Positions 46,897-57,828 of a stretch of 64,000 nt of DNA are shown in pieces. The notes under the pieces were generated by a model. It was not told the DNA's origin. It was given only the letters and a program-made list of their open reading frames with translations, and did not search any database. Source of the DNA: Sesamum alatum (Eukaryota; Streptophyta; Magnoliopsida; Lamiales; Pedaliaceae); assembly GCA_034509735.1 (NCBI GenBank), contig JACGWO010000006.1, positions 2,185,001-2,249,000 of the forward strand. The letters are read 5' to 3'. The translations under genes were made by a program, and so were the position numbers. How positions within the stretch are numbered: the first letter of the stretch is position 1; each line of letters opens with the position of its first letter.

Positions 46897-47075
46897 GAAA
46901 AATTACAACGAGCTTCCGTAAAATTTATCATAATTATAAATATATTTTCATTATTTGAAAAACTATAAATAATTCTTAAAATAAATGATCGTTTTACAAA
47001 CACCCCCTGTAATGATTGTCGAGAGAATATTTGTGCTTATAGCAATCCTCGAAAGAGCCCGTTGTAATTTACCCC
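46897..47075. mobile_element. Short internally deleted MITE, GGGTAAATTACA family
   Basis: Only about 180 bp. It starts AAAAATTACAACGAGCTTCC and ends GAGCCCGTTGTAATTTACCC, mirrored. The flanks AACAATGAC / AACAAGAAG are partly alike. Confidence 0.65.
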
Positions 47076-47507
47076 AACAAGAAGCCAAAAGAGCAAAGTA
47101 AATGTAAACCATGCTAAAATGTCACAATTAGTTCTTTAAATATTCCATCTCTATTTTCATTTTATACATTTGAAAATGCAGTAAATAACCTAAAATGTTA
47201 AAATTTCGTAAAAAAGAATTGAAAACTTAAAGATAGATGAGAAATCTTGGCAATTCACATTTAAGCATCCAGCAAGAACATAACAACCCAGTATTCAAGT
47301 CAATGTCCAGAACTGGTTCTAGTTTTGAAGTACAAGAATTCAAAACTTCTGCTGCATTTGCCATAAAGATTCAAGATATGGTAGAAATATTAGTCTTATC
47401 AAGAACCCATAAATGAGAGGGATGAAATCAATAGGCAAAGGATTGATAACATGCTACTCAAGGTAGAGTTACTATGTTGTCGTAATTGCAGCGCTTCGTC
47501 CCGAACA
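47076..47507 (-). other. Probable 3' untranslated region of the IFRD gene
   Basis: This is downstream of the IFRD stop on the minus strand. No competing open frame. The last coding exon is short, so much of the transcript end lies here. Confidence 0.45.
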
Positions 47508-50388
47508 TCAATCATGATGTGGCCGGAGTTCTTCCCCTGATTATGCACACAAATAGCAGAAAACTGTGTTAGTATAGTAATCGAGAAAGTTTTGGAGTTT
47601 CTTGATCAAGTAGATCTAGATCGTTGTCCTTGTACGATGAGTATAAGGTTAGTAGCTTGTTTTTCTTGGATCATGTCTTCTTTTTCTCTTTTTCTTGGTT
47701 TGATTAAACCGGACATTTTGATCTTGGCAACAAACCTCGAGAAATTATTTAGGAGACAAAAATGATGATAACGAACCTTTTAGCATGCGCTGCTTGTTCA
47801 AGAGTTGAGTCTTTGCTTTGCGGAAAGCAGATCTTTGTGGTCTGTGAGCCCTCTGCATTGTGAGGGAAAAAGAAACAGAAACAAGTGAAACCAAAACTAC
47901 AGCTGCAACCATGGTTGAGTCTGTACTTGATGAGAAGAAGAGGAAGAACTCTATACTCATAACGCGAATAAGCTTGAAAAACTTACCCCCCAGTCATCTT
48001 CATCATCTCTTTGTCTGGTTTCAGGCACAAAAAGATGGACAACCGCCTAAAATTCAAATAAAACAGACGAATGCTGTCATTTGTTGGCAACTACCAATAG
48101 AGCACCAGAACCAACCAATACTCAACAGTCACAACTCAGATCAACAAAAGCGCTTTGCAACGATTCTTGTAAATTGTAATAGAATACAAACTAAACCTCT
48201 TCTCTCTCGGAACTATAGAGTTCCGCCCCTGATTCTTGTTTTCTTGGTGTGAAGTTGAAAACATCATGCAGAAATTCATTTTCCTGTTTAAATACAGGGG
48301 TGACAAGCTATAACTGAAAAGGTGATTATCATAAACGAAGTGTTACACAAACAGTAAGAAAGGCGACCCCAACCAGCATGTGCGGTACAAATCCACGTCC
48401 TAGAAAACGCTTGATAAAGTTAACCTATAAAAAGACAAAAGAATTAAGTAACCAAGTATCAGAGAATGAAAGGACTACCCATCATGTAAGCAGTAAGTAC
48501 CTGCAGTAATTGGGACAGTGAATGTAACTGCAAGCTATGTTTGCCAATCTTCAAAGAAGCTTCACGGAAACGACCATCCTAAAAAGGTGAAGATGTAACG
48601 ATAGATCTCACAGAAAGATTTCTATTTGGAAACTCCACAGAAGATAGAGTAATACCTCTAAAGCTTCCAAAACATTCTGGGAGAAGTTGCTCCATCCATT
48701 CACAGTTTTTGTAGCTGCAGTCTGAAGTGAATTTCGCCTCGAAACTCTCTTGGCATGATTGCTCACAATTTCTTGTAATTCTTGTATAGAGGAATCTGGT
48801 CCTTAATGCTTTTTCCTTTCTCATTCAAACTAATTTCATCAATTGTAGGATAACCAGCAAATTTCTCAAGAAATCCCATTTCACATATTAAAGCAATAGC
48901 TTCACCAGCCGCCATGCAAACAGACTGATCATCCACTTCTAGCAGATCTAGAAAGTAGGGAATTGCTCTGTTCAAGGACAGGGAAAAAGGTTTTATTTGG
49001 GATAACAGTTTCGTAGTACAAGACCGAACCGTGAATAAATAGCCATTATGTACATATGGATGCCCCTCAGTTACTTCAAAGATATACAAGTTTGTCACCA
49101 CATGCGTTCATAACTATTCATGAAATCTACTTTACCCCCGCCAGTAATTGTGGTTAAGGTTCCAGCCATCGACAGTCGTGAGAAGAAGTGACCACGCAGA
49201 GATAGCAGCAGACAGAACAGAAGCTGACTGTTTACTGACTACAACCTGAGATCAAAACCGAAAAAGAGGTTGTTTAACATCATAAATTAGAAAATAAAGA
49301 TATCAGTACAAATATGTTGAATATAGTCACTATGTCCAAACACTATACTGTGATAGAACAGTTATGCAGAAACTCGGTGAAGTTAGTTGCAAAATCTGAT
49401 TGTACACATACTTGGCTTATAGCCTAGTGATATAAAATGACACCGATCATACAACTAAACAGCCTATAATTTGGGGTTGGCATGGAACACACTTACATTA
49501 TCACCTGGTTTCAAATTAATGAAGTGCCATATTATCTGCATCGAAGCTTCTGTCTCCACGAAATCATTTGCACCAACGAAAGTGGCAATAGCTAAACAGT
49601 CAATCACCTAAAACAAATAACATTAACACCCCAACCCCCGAGAAAAAAAAAAGGAAAGTAATAAACATAAGAAAAATAAGAGGGCAAAACGTAACATTAT
49701 AGACGAGGCAAAAAATTGTCTGGTAGATAACTCTTATATCTACACATTCATTACCAAGTATCATACATACAGATAACAATAATGATTCCGTCCGAGATTT
49801 CAGAGCTTGTGAGATAAGCGGAAGTGACTCCTTGTAAAGTTCATGAGCATTATCTCCACAGCCTACGGTGATTGACAAGAGTCCTGCATAGAGACATGAA
49901 TGAAGAAGTCATTCTAAGCACAACGCAACAGCTATAAACGAAAATGTACATAAAAGAAGTGTTACGTAGGAATAGAAAATAACCAAGGGCACGAGAAGCT
50001 AAAACAATCTCTTTGCAAGACCCCTTTTTGAAAGAATTTAGACATCGGTACAGTAAAGTCGCAAAACTGCAAAAGTAGATTATCAGAAAGAAAGTCATCT
50101 TAAAGTGCAGAAATGCATGTTAGTCCAAATCTTATTTGTAATAGTAAAATTATTCCACAATCTAGTTGATATTCTAACTTTTTCCCAGCAAACTGACTGC
50201 GATAGTTAACATTGAGGCCATCGACAATCGAAGATAATGCTCCCTCTCTTACTGAACCCCTAATCACAAAAGATACTCAATTAGCCATCAACGGAACTGG
50301 GAAAGTTTAAATCGAACGAGAAGTCAAATATATCATTCGCGATCAAGAAGCACCTTTTGGCGAATAAATCATCCAAAAACTTATCCAT
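47508..50388 (-). CDS. Interferon-related developmental regulator (IFRD) family protein, with an apparent 1-nt frameshift
   Basis: Twelve minus-strand exons: 50388-50354, 50259-50179, 50066-49984, 49883-49771, 49607-49497, 49245-49136, 48967-48656, 48578-48501, 48424-48374, 48046-47987, 47852-47777 and 47536-47508. They encode about 379 aa once one missing base is allowed for. Signatures: MDKFLDDLFAKRGSVREGAL, RCLNSFKKGSCKEIVLASRA, VIDCLAIATFVGANDF, DLLEVDDQSVCMAAGEAIAL (IFRD domain), then FIKRFLGRGFVPHML, VHLFVPETRQRDDEDDWG and RSAFRKAKTQLLNKQRML (C-terminal IFRD domain). In the 312-bp exon the frame runs into TGA at about 48763, while the true continuation (QELQEIVSNHAKRVSRRNS) is in the next frame; the loss lies between about 48783 and 48797. 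All other exons keep phase. IFRD proteins are ARM-like transcriptional co-regulators; Arabidopsis SAT32 is a salt-tolerance relative. The start at 50388 is the first in-frame ATG of its exon; an upstream coding exon is possible. Confidence 0.85.
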
Positions 50389-51100
50389 GGCCTCTATTGC
50401 ACCAGTTGGAGTAACACAGCAGAGATGATTTCTGAAATCACATGCTAATATTCAGCTACAGCTAGGACCTACAAACTGCAAAATCCATCAACATGCTGTA
50501 ACATGAAAAGGGACAGATTTACACAATGAATATCAAAAGGCATGAACAAGTACAGTTCTTCAAACTAGCATACAAACTGGTCATTTCTCACTGTATTAAA
50601 ACCTCGGTATAACACATGAATTCTAACAGCAATCATGTAAACCCTAATTTTGTCAGGAGAGAACAAGTATAAGAATCAAATGATGAGATTTTCAATTTCT
50701 GGATTTTCTTGAAACTTGGAATATGGCGACATCACGTAATAGAAGTGGGAATAACTTGAACCCACTTCCATATTCATCTCAATTCAAGACATAACCAACT
50801 GATTTCAAGAAACTCCTGTCCCATCAGAATCAAACAGACACATACTAAGATGCTAAAACAGCAAGCAAGAACAAAAAGCAGAATTTTTTCAGTACTTGAA
50901 CGTTGGCATCTTGCCCTAGCATTATGATTACAACGGAACTCTAACCCCACGCCTGACAATCTTGAATGCTTACAACTTGAAAAATTCATCTTCTAAATTG
51001 ATGAACAGTTGCAGAAAAGTGTAATTAATACCTTAGCAGATGGAGAAAACACAGCACCTACCTACACCATGTCAATGTGAAATATGTACCGGAAAGGTAG
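50389..51100 (-). other. IFRD gene 5' leader region
   Basis: The exon holding the ATG seems to extend upstream to an acceptor TTTCAG near 50442, so a leader intron is likely. The open frame 50774-50989 (minus) could contain a leader exon but shows no recognised domain. No other gene seen. Confidence 0.4.
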
Positions 51101-51156
51101 TCGGATCCAAGTCAGTACCCACAACGTTAAACCGGGTTAGGCCTGAGTGATACCTT

Positions 51157-51202
51157 TGGGCTTGGCCCGTTACTAATTATATTTTTTGAGTGGGATAGCC
51201 CA
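51157..51202 (-). promoter_or_regulatory. Two TGGGCY (site II) motifs upstream of the IFRD gene
   Basis: TGGGCT at 51157-51162 and AGCCCA (its complement) at 51197-51202, with GGCCCG close by at 51164-51169. They lie about 60-100 bp beyond the presumed transcription start of the minus-strand IFRD gene and resemble the arrangement upstream of ZFPL1. Confidence 0.5.
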
Positions 51203-54200
51203 ATCTCACCTGACCGAGTTATCTTTTCATTTTTATATATATCGATAGTTTTAAATCAACCAACATATTATCATTACAACATTCATTAAATAATATGATG
51301 TGTATAAGGGTCCAGTAGCATGACAAGGATCGAAGATTTTTTAAAAAAATCTTAAGATTAAGGGGGACTAATCTGCAAAGAGTAGCACTCCGATGCTTAA
51401 TTAATAATGTTCTTAGGACGTGTTTACTTCTACATATGGGATAAAGGACATGTATAGTGCATTTGTGATTAGTTGGTGTTTGGCAAATTAATAAGGCATT
51501 TACTTGAGTAAATAGATGTAATGATTGTTTGGATGAATATTGTATCTATTTGTTTATTAGTTACTTAACTATTAGTGATAAAGTTGAAAAATTACTTGTT
51601 TGCCCAATAATAAGACAAGCACGGTTGTCATATCAATGATATGAACATTATATGTCGATTGGCGTGCAATCAAAAAACCCCTCTTCTTCCATCGATTTCT
51701 CTATTTTCCTTCTTCTCTCACCAGTCACCGTTCTTGCAGTTTAATTTGAGGTGTTGAATACTCCATTTTCATCCTTCGTTTTGCAAAGGTGGGTACCAGA
51801 TTTGTCCTCGTTTTTGCACTGCATTCTTTTTCTGCTAACGTTTTTAGCTATATAAATTTTAGAACTTCATCGTACAACTATTATTTCTTGTTCTTTCGTT
51901 ACCATGTTTTTCATCTCTTCTTAATCGTAAATTTACAGAGCTTAGTCACAAGCTCTTGGGAGAGTCTTTTACTAAAGACGGAAAAAAATTTATGCAACCA
52001 CTCGGCAAAATTATTTTTGAACCGCGAACACCATTGAAGCACAAACCTTACCTCTGTTGGCTCCACATTGGATGAAGGATGAAGAAGTGTAATGCATTTA
52101 AGTTTTGCACATACTTTAGGCAAGTGGAGTGTGTCAGGTGCATTTAATGCACATGACTTTTTTGGGAGTAAATATATGGAAAGTTAAGGGTACTTTCATA
52201 ATTTTCTTACCCAAATGGAGGGCATTAGTGAAAAGAAATAGTTCGAAATTCATAAAATTGGTTGGCTTATAATCATCACCATTTTTGCATTGATTAGACT
52301 CACTCGTCAATATGGAGTAGTGTCGGGCCTGAGCTATAAATGACGGGCCTATAGTTTTGCTAGTAAACGTAATTTAACCATGATTATGAAGGATACCCTT
52401 CACAATTTCTAAAAGTAAATATGCCGTTATTGAATAAAATAATTAAGAAAAAGTTGAATACGCGTGAGTGGTGAAATGTGATATTGGTGTCGTATAATAC
52501 GTGTAAAATAAGCTTAGAATAACTTAAGAACCGAGAGAGCGTGTGTGAGTATAGAACTTGTAAAATGAGAGATGTGGGAGAAATGTTATTTGACAATTGA
52601 CTGCATTATGCCTCTATTTATAAGCTTTCGTAGAACAGGATCCGAAGAGTAGTTAGGGCGAATTTGGTGCCACTGGATAGCTACATGAGTTAGCTAAATA
52701 AAAGAATAAGAATATGAGGATTTGAACTTATCTTGAATGAGTTATGATCTTTTGAATGAGTCTTGCTCTGTCTGTTTGAGTCTTCTGAAAATTTGTTACT
52801 TGATGGTTAACAGCCCAGTTGTCATCAATATACTATGAGATACTAGAGATATTTTAGTATGATGTGATGTGCCCCTGTGTTTCAGCAATCTGTATAACAT
52901 GTCCGCCTAACTGTATGTTGACATGTCTAGTTGAAATGAGCTTATTTTTGGGCCTACCAATTTAAAAAAGATAGAAAATAGTTTGTTGGGCCTTATCTCC
53001 CTACTCATGGACTAGCTCATATGCTTTGTGCTTATATGGAAAAATGTTAAGGGTATTTCACAATACATCACTATTTCTAAATCAACTAATAAATTTAAAA
53101 TGAACAAAAAAATAAGATATTACTGTTAAAAGTAGACTAACTACCTACATCCGCAATAAAATATCAATTTCGCCTTCAATTTTTTAACTCTAATTTGGTA
53201 ATTTATGGGTAATAAAGAGAAAATATCATATTTATGTATTTTATTGTTTACCCCATTTCCGACAATACACTTAGCTGTCACACTTCTGTTTAAGGGTGTT
53301 CACCATTCACAGTTCGATAAATTGATCAAATCGAACCAATTGAAAATTTGGTATGTATCAAATTCAAAATTTAAAATTTGATTCGGTACTCAATTGGATA
53401 TGGTTTAAGAAACATAAACTAAATTGGTTCTCGAAATATTATCTTTTTACATATTCTCATATCTATTAATTATACTAATATTTAATTTTTAATTATTTTA
53501 ATCTTTTTAAACAAAGAATTCCACTTACCAAAATATGGAATGAAAAAGAAATTCAATAATCGCTAAAATCAAACAAAATTAACTCAGTTTATTAATCAAC
53601 GTGGCATTTTGGTGTACCGAATCTCTAATTCACTAAAATTCAATCCAATTTTACCAAATAAACACCCAAAATTCTATTTGATGTGAGCTGAAATAGCTCG
53701 ATCTTAAAGATAGTTTAGGTTTGAATGGAGTGGACTTCGATTCCTGCAATTCGAGAAAAGAGACATGTAAAAAATGCATTAACGCTCCAACGCTCAAGTT
53801 AGTAAGTAGTGATGAAATTGTAAAATGTAAGGACGAACGGGCCTTATCCCCAACTTTTAGCATGATTGGACTTTATCTTTCTTGGACTTTAATTCAGGGG
53901 GCTCTGCCAGACCTTTTCTTATCATTTGGACCCGTGCTACTATCCGGGCGTCTGAGAGGGCTTGATCTGACCTTTCTTTGGGCCAGGCTATAGCTGGGCT
54001 TTATTCATCCATAATTCCTATCCATTAAGGAATTTTGGGACTTTCTCTCTAGGCTTTGATATTTTCTTTGGCCTCTGACACGGCCTTCACATGCGTTGAG
54101 CTTTTTCCTTGAGCCAAGCGATCTCTTGCATATCATTTTTTATTTAGCATTAATAATTATCATTAAATAATTCCATACATTTATTTATACATTTATAAAA

Positions 54201-54845
54201 ATTAAAGAGATACGAAAAAAAAAAAAAAAATCTACAGAGAAAAAGTAAAAAAGAATGATTAGACAATTACTTTTAGTCCCCATTTAGTTTTGAGTATTTG
54301 ATTAAATGCATGTAAGATAAATGAATAAATATACGATAAAACCCAAATTAATTATAAAATGTCTACTTTGTTGGACTAATTCTGCAAGTGGGTCGATAAC
54401 TCAATCCATCTTTGTGGATTAGTTGAGTTATCTAGTTTTTATAGTAAATTTGTAACAATTTTCATTCCAAACTCGGGTCCCCATACCATCATGTAAACGA
54501 CTTACTAAGTTTTACTACAAATCTTATTCAGCTTTGTAAGCTCAGATAACCGTAGCCGTAGTAAACAAATTATTAAGTCGAACTTAACTCATTGTTTAGT
54601 TCGATCCAACATAGTAAATGAGACCTTTACAATTTTAATATGACAACTCTACCTAAAATCAAAAGTTGTCAAAATTAGCAGCTGAAACACGGTTTTGAAA
54701 GTGATATCAATCGGTGCACTCCACCTAATGTAAATGACTACGTCCTCATTAGTGCACTGCACCCCCACTTGCGACTCTAATTGTGCACCCAAATGTAGTT
54801 TGGTGGAATTTTGGAATTGATCAAGGATAAAATGGGCACGTGCTT
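51203..54845. other. Intergenic stretch, no gene recognised
   Basis: Several open frames of 60-90 residues (51789-52037, 53651-53863, 53721-53993) overlap on opposite strands and match nothing known. A GGGTGTTCACCATTCACAG motif near 53295 resembles a hAT-type end but has no partner. I could support no gene or bounded element. Confidence 0.5.
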
Positions 54846-54854
54846 TAAAATAAA

Positions 54855-55279
54855 GGGTAAATTACATCTACTTCTATTGATGTTTGGCATAATTACAAAT
54901 ACTCTCTCGTTGTTTAAAAAATTATAAATACCTCCTGAGGATTGTAATTTTCAACCAAATGCCTGAAATTGACCATTTTGCCCTTGATTTTTTAGTTAAA
55001 TTGTAGAAAAATCAACCGAGCAAATTTCATTATTAACTCCTCTGTGTAAAAAACTTTAAAAACCTCTCCTTACGCATTGTAGTCCAAAAAAATTCAAAAA
55101 ATTTTAAAAATTAAATAAAATGCATAAGGACATTTTGGTCAATTCACTCATAAAAATGGATGGAAATGAGTTATTTGTTAGATGGTTACAAACCTCAATG
55201 GAAAATTTTTAATTTTTCATATAACGAGAGACTATTTATAATTATGCCAAATCTCGGGGGAAATAACTATAATTTATCC
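54855..55279. mobile_element. Mutator-like MITE with 9-bp TSD, GGGTAAATTACA family
   Basis: TAAAATAAA at 54846-54854 and 55280-55288 is an exact 9-bp duplication. The element begins GGGTAAATTACATCTACTTC and ends AATAACTATAATTTATCC, mirrored. It is the best preserved copy of the family that recurs at 19288, 28590, 32781, 46191 and 46897, and it fixes the family as Mutator-like. Confidence 0.92.
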
Positions 55280-55289
55280 TAAAATAAAT

Positions 55290-56054
55290 TGTGGAGGGAG
55301 GGTTTGTTTGGCCGCCGGATTTTGGTCAAAAATTCAACAAAATTACGACACGCCACTCAGTGGATGAGCATGGGCCAATTTAGTCAACGTATTTGACTTT
55401 TGTGCTTTCCGTTATCCTCTCCCATTATTCAATTTACCTTAATACCCCCACTTCCTTGCAAAATCACCTTCCTATTTCTTTCTTTTATTTATTTTTTTTT
55501 TTTTTTATCTTGTTGGAATTATAAGGTCAAGCTCAATCCTTGTTCTAAACAAGTTGTCAATTCTCATTTTTTTTTTTCATTTCTTCTTTCTTTTGTTTTG
55601 TTAGGATAATATTCTGAATTCTCGTTTAAATCAATTTCTGGAAATTAACTTACAACTCGAGCTAACAAGAACTAAATTTGCATATAAATATCATTTTTAT
55701 ATTATAATTGGTTAACTAAAATTTAATGAGTAACGATATAGTTCATGTTATATTAGCACGGATTTTTCTTTTGTATTATTATTTATTTGATTTTTTGGAT
55801 AAAGGATAATAAACATTTTGTACAATAATTCTCCAAACACCATATGAAGAAAATATATGAAGTCTAAATGTGAGTTTTAATAAAAACCATAAATTTTAAT
55901 TTTCTTTTTTTGATAATTTGCCAATTATGATTTTGCTAATATAATAAAGTAATAATAATAAATATCTAATTGAAGGATATGAATGTCAATATAGGAATTG
56001 ACACTACCCTTATAATAATCCCCTCACATTTCAACTAAGCTGATCAGAGACCAC
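55290..56054 (+). other. Spacer and promoter region of the gene at 56183
   Basis: AT-rich with poly-T tracts (about 55492-55506, 55568-55578). No coding region was supported. Confidence 0.45.
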
Positions 56055-56060
56055 TATAAA
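56055..56060 (+). promoter_or_regulatory. TATA box
   Basis: CACTATAAATTCA lies 123 bp upstream of the ATG at 56183. A start of transcription about 30 bp downstream gives a leader of roughly 95 bp rich in CATTC/CTCTC pyrimidine sequence. Confidence 0.6.
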
Positions 56061-56182
56061 TTCATACAAGCCCAGCGTTCATCTTCACATTCATAATCTC
56101 TCTTGTAACCCAAAAATCAAATCCATCCGAAGATCAAACCACCGCCGGAGCGAAACTGAGATCAGCCGCCGTCCGCCGGGAA

Positions 56183-56530
56183 ATGGAAGGCTTAATCCCG
56201 TTCCTTCTCCACGCCGTGAAGAAGCAAAGGCCTCAAAACGCTTACCGTTGCCTCTCCGAGAACTCCACCACCGGGCGGAGCTACCACCTCCTCCTCGCCG
56301 GAGACTCCGTGGAGGGTGGTTCCTCCCACCGCCGTACTCGCTCGGACTTCCAGCCGTCCTCCACCGTTGATTTCTCGTCGGGTTCGGAGCATTTGCCCCG
56401 TGTGAAGAGCCTCGCCGCCAGAGGTCCCACCGCCTCTCCTTCGGACGCGGATAATGGGTTGAGGCATAGGGGTTTTACTTCTGCTTCGCATTATCAAGTT
56501 TCTGGAAGGAGTAATAACCACGGCCGATGA
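56183..56530 (+). CDS. Small intronless plant-specific protein, function unknown
   Basis: 115 aa in one exon. It starts MEGLIPFLLHAVKKQRPQNA, contains GRSYHLLLAGDS and HRRTRSDFQ, and ends in a Gly/Ser/Asn-rich tail. I recognise the layout (MEGLIPFLhhAhK..., SYHLL, HRRTRSDF) from short plant proteins of unknown function; no catalytic motif, signal peptide or membrane span is visible. Local GC content is clearly above the flanks, as usual for intronless plant genes. A TATA box sits at the proper distance. The HRRTRSDF piece could be a phosphorylation site, which is speculation. The overlapping minus-strand frame 56192-56677 is a shadow. Confidence 0.8.
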   Translation: MEGLIPFLLHAVKKQRPQNAYRCLSENSTTGRSYHLLLAGDSVEGGSSHRRTRSDFQPSSTVDFSSGSEHLPRVKSLAARGPTASPSDADNGLRHRGFTSASHYQVSGRSNNHGR

Positions 56531-57302
56531 AGAAATGCAATGAAAAGGACGTGAAGCGAAGTTCAGAATTGGTTTGATTGTTTGAGTTATTCTTTTATTT
56601 CTTTTTATGTTGTTCAAACTATGTAGAATTGATGTATTATGTTTATGGGTGTTATAATTGTAGATTTTATGGAACAACCATGTAATGTTGTTATTTATGG
56701 TACAAGTGTATATTTGAGTTCACTTTTCTTTTGCCTTCTTTTTTCTCGGAAGAACCTAATATGTCTGTTATTATAATATTTTAAAAATTAATTGATACAG
56801 TATCGAACATGTATCGAATATGAACATAACTTAAATACGTGTGGAACATGATATTTACATGTGCGAAAAGAAAAAAGAAAAAATAAGGAAATGAATTCAG
56901 ACATGTTTGTTCTAGTGTCTAATACGTTTTGGACAAGTTTAGAGGATTTTTTTTTTTTTTTTTATAATTTTAGAGAATTCGAGATAGTCTTTCAAGAAAA
57001 GGGTTTTGGGATGAGTAAAAAAGATATTAATTTATTTCTCTCAAATTAAAAGTTTTGGGATGAAATCACTAAAAATTCGAGAGATGGTCATGATGATTTA
57101 ACAATTTAAATGATGAAAAAATTTCATTTCATACTTTTAAAAATAAATTGATGATGTATATTCTTGAAGTCATATATTCTAATGAAATATTAAAATATAA
57201 CATGCTCATTTTATATTTTATCTTGATATCTTTTATACTGCATATTTTAATTTTATAAAATTGAGAATATATATAATAAAAAATATATTAAATATAACCG
57301 TA
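56531..57302. other. 3' untranslated region and AT-rich spacer
   Basis: Downstream of the 115-aa gene. No gene or bounded repeat was recognised; a poly-T tract lies at about 56948-56963. Confidence 0.5.
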
Positions 57303-57440
57303 TCAATATTTTGTTGATTCTTAATTTTTAAAAAAATTTTGTAATACCATATTTGTTCGTATCCTAATATTCAATATTTTGTTGATTCTTAATTTTTAAA
57401 AAAATTTTGTAATACCATATTTGTTCGTATCCTAATATTT
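57303..57440. repeat. Perfect tandem duplication, 68-bp unit
   Basis: TCAATATTTTGTTGATTCTT and the 48 bases after it occur twice head to tail (57303-57370 and 57371-57438), identical by eye. Confidence 0.95.
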
Positions 57441-57828
57441 TGAAATTTTCTGTATATCATGTCCTAAATTTTTTAAAGTTTTTCATGTGGGCATATCTGT
57501 GCCCATATGTCACATGTCAGTTGGCATGCACATACATCCAACAAAGTTGCAGTGGCGATCAAAATCAATGCTATCCAAACAATTATCAACGTTGGTGAAG
57601 TAACAAATACTTTTTGAAGAATTGTAAGGCCGACTACATTGTCCACGGCAGCAAAGCCAACTACAAAAGAACACTAATAGTTCGATACACAAAAGGAGCA
57701 TATCATCCACAATGAACCATATCCGCAAAATAGCTACTTAATTCTTCACCAAACTACTGATCAGAAATAAGCTTCTGGGAAGGAAAAGGGGGAGAGAGGA
57801 AGGGGGAAATGTACTAAATTCGAAACAT

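Noticed and set aside
51789..53993. Several 60-90 codon frames in the 51-54 kb spacer
   Set aside because: They overlap on opposite strands, have no recognised domain and no promoter or splice context.
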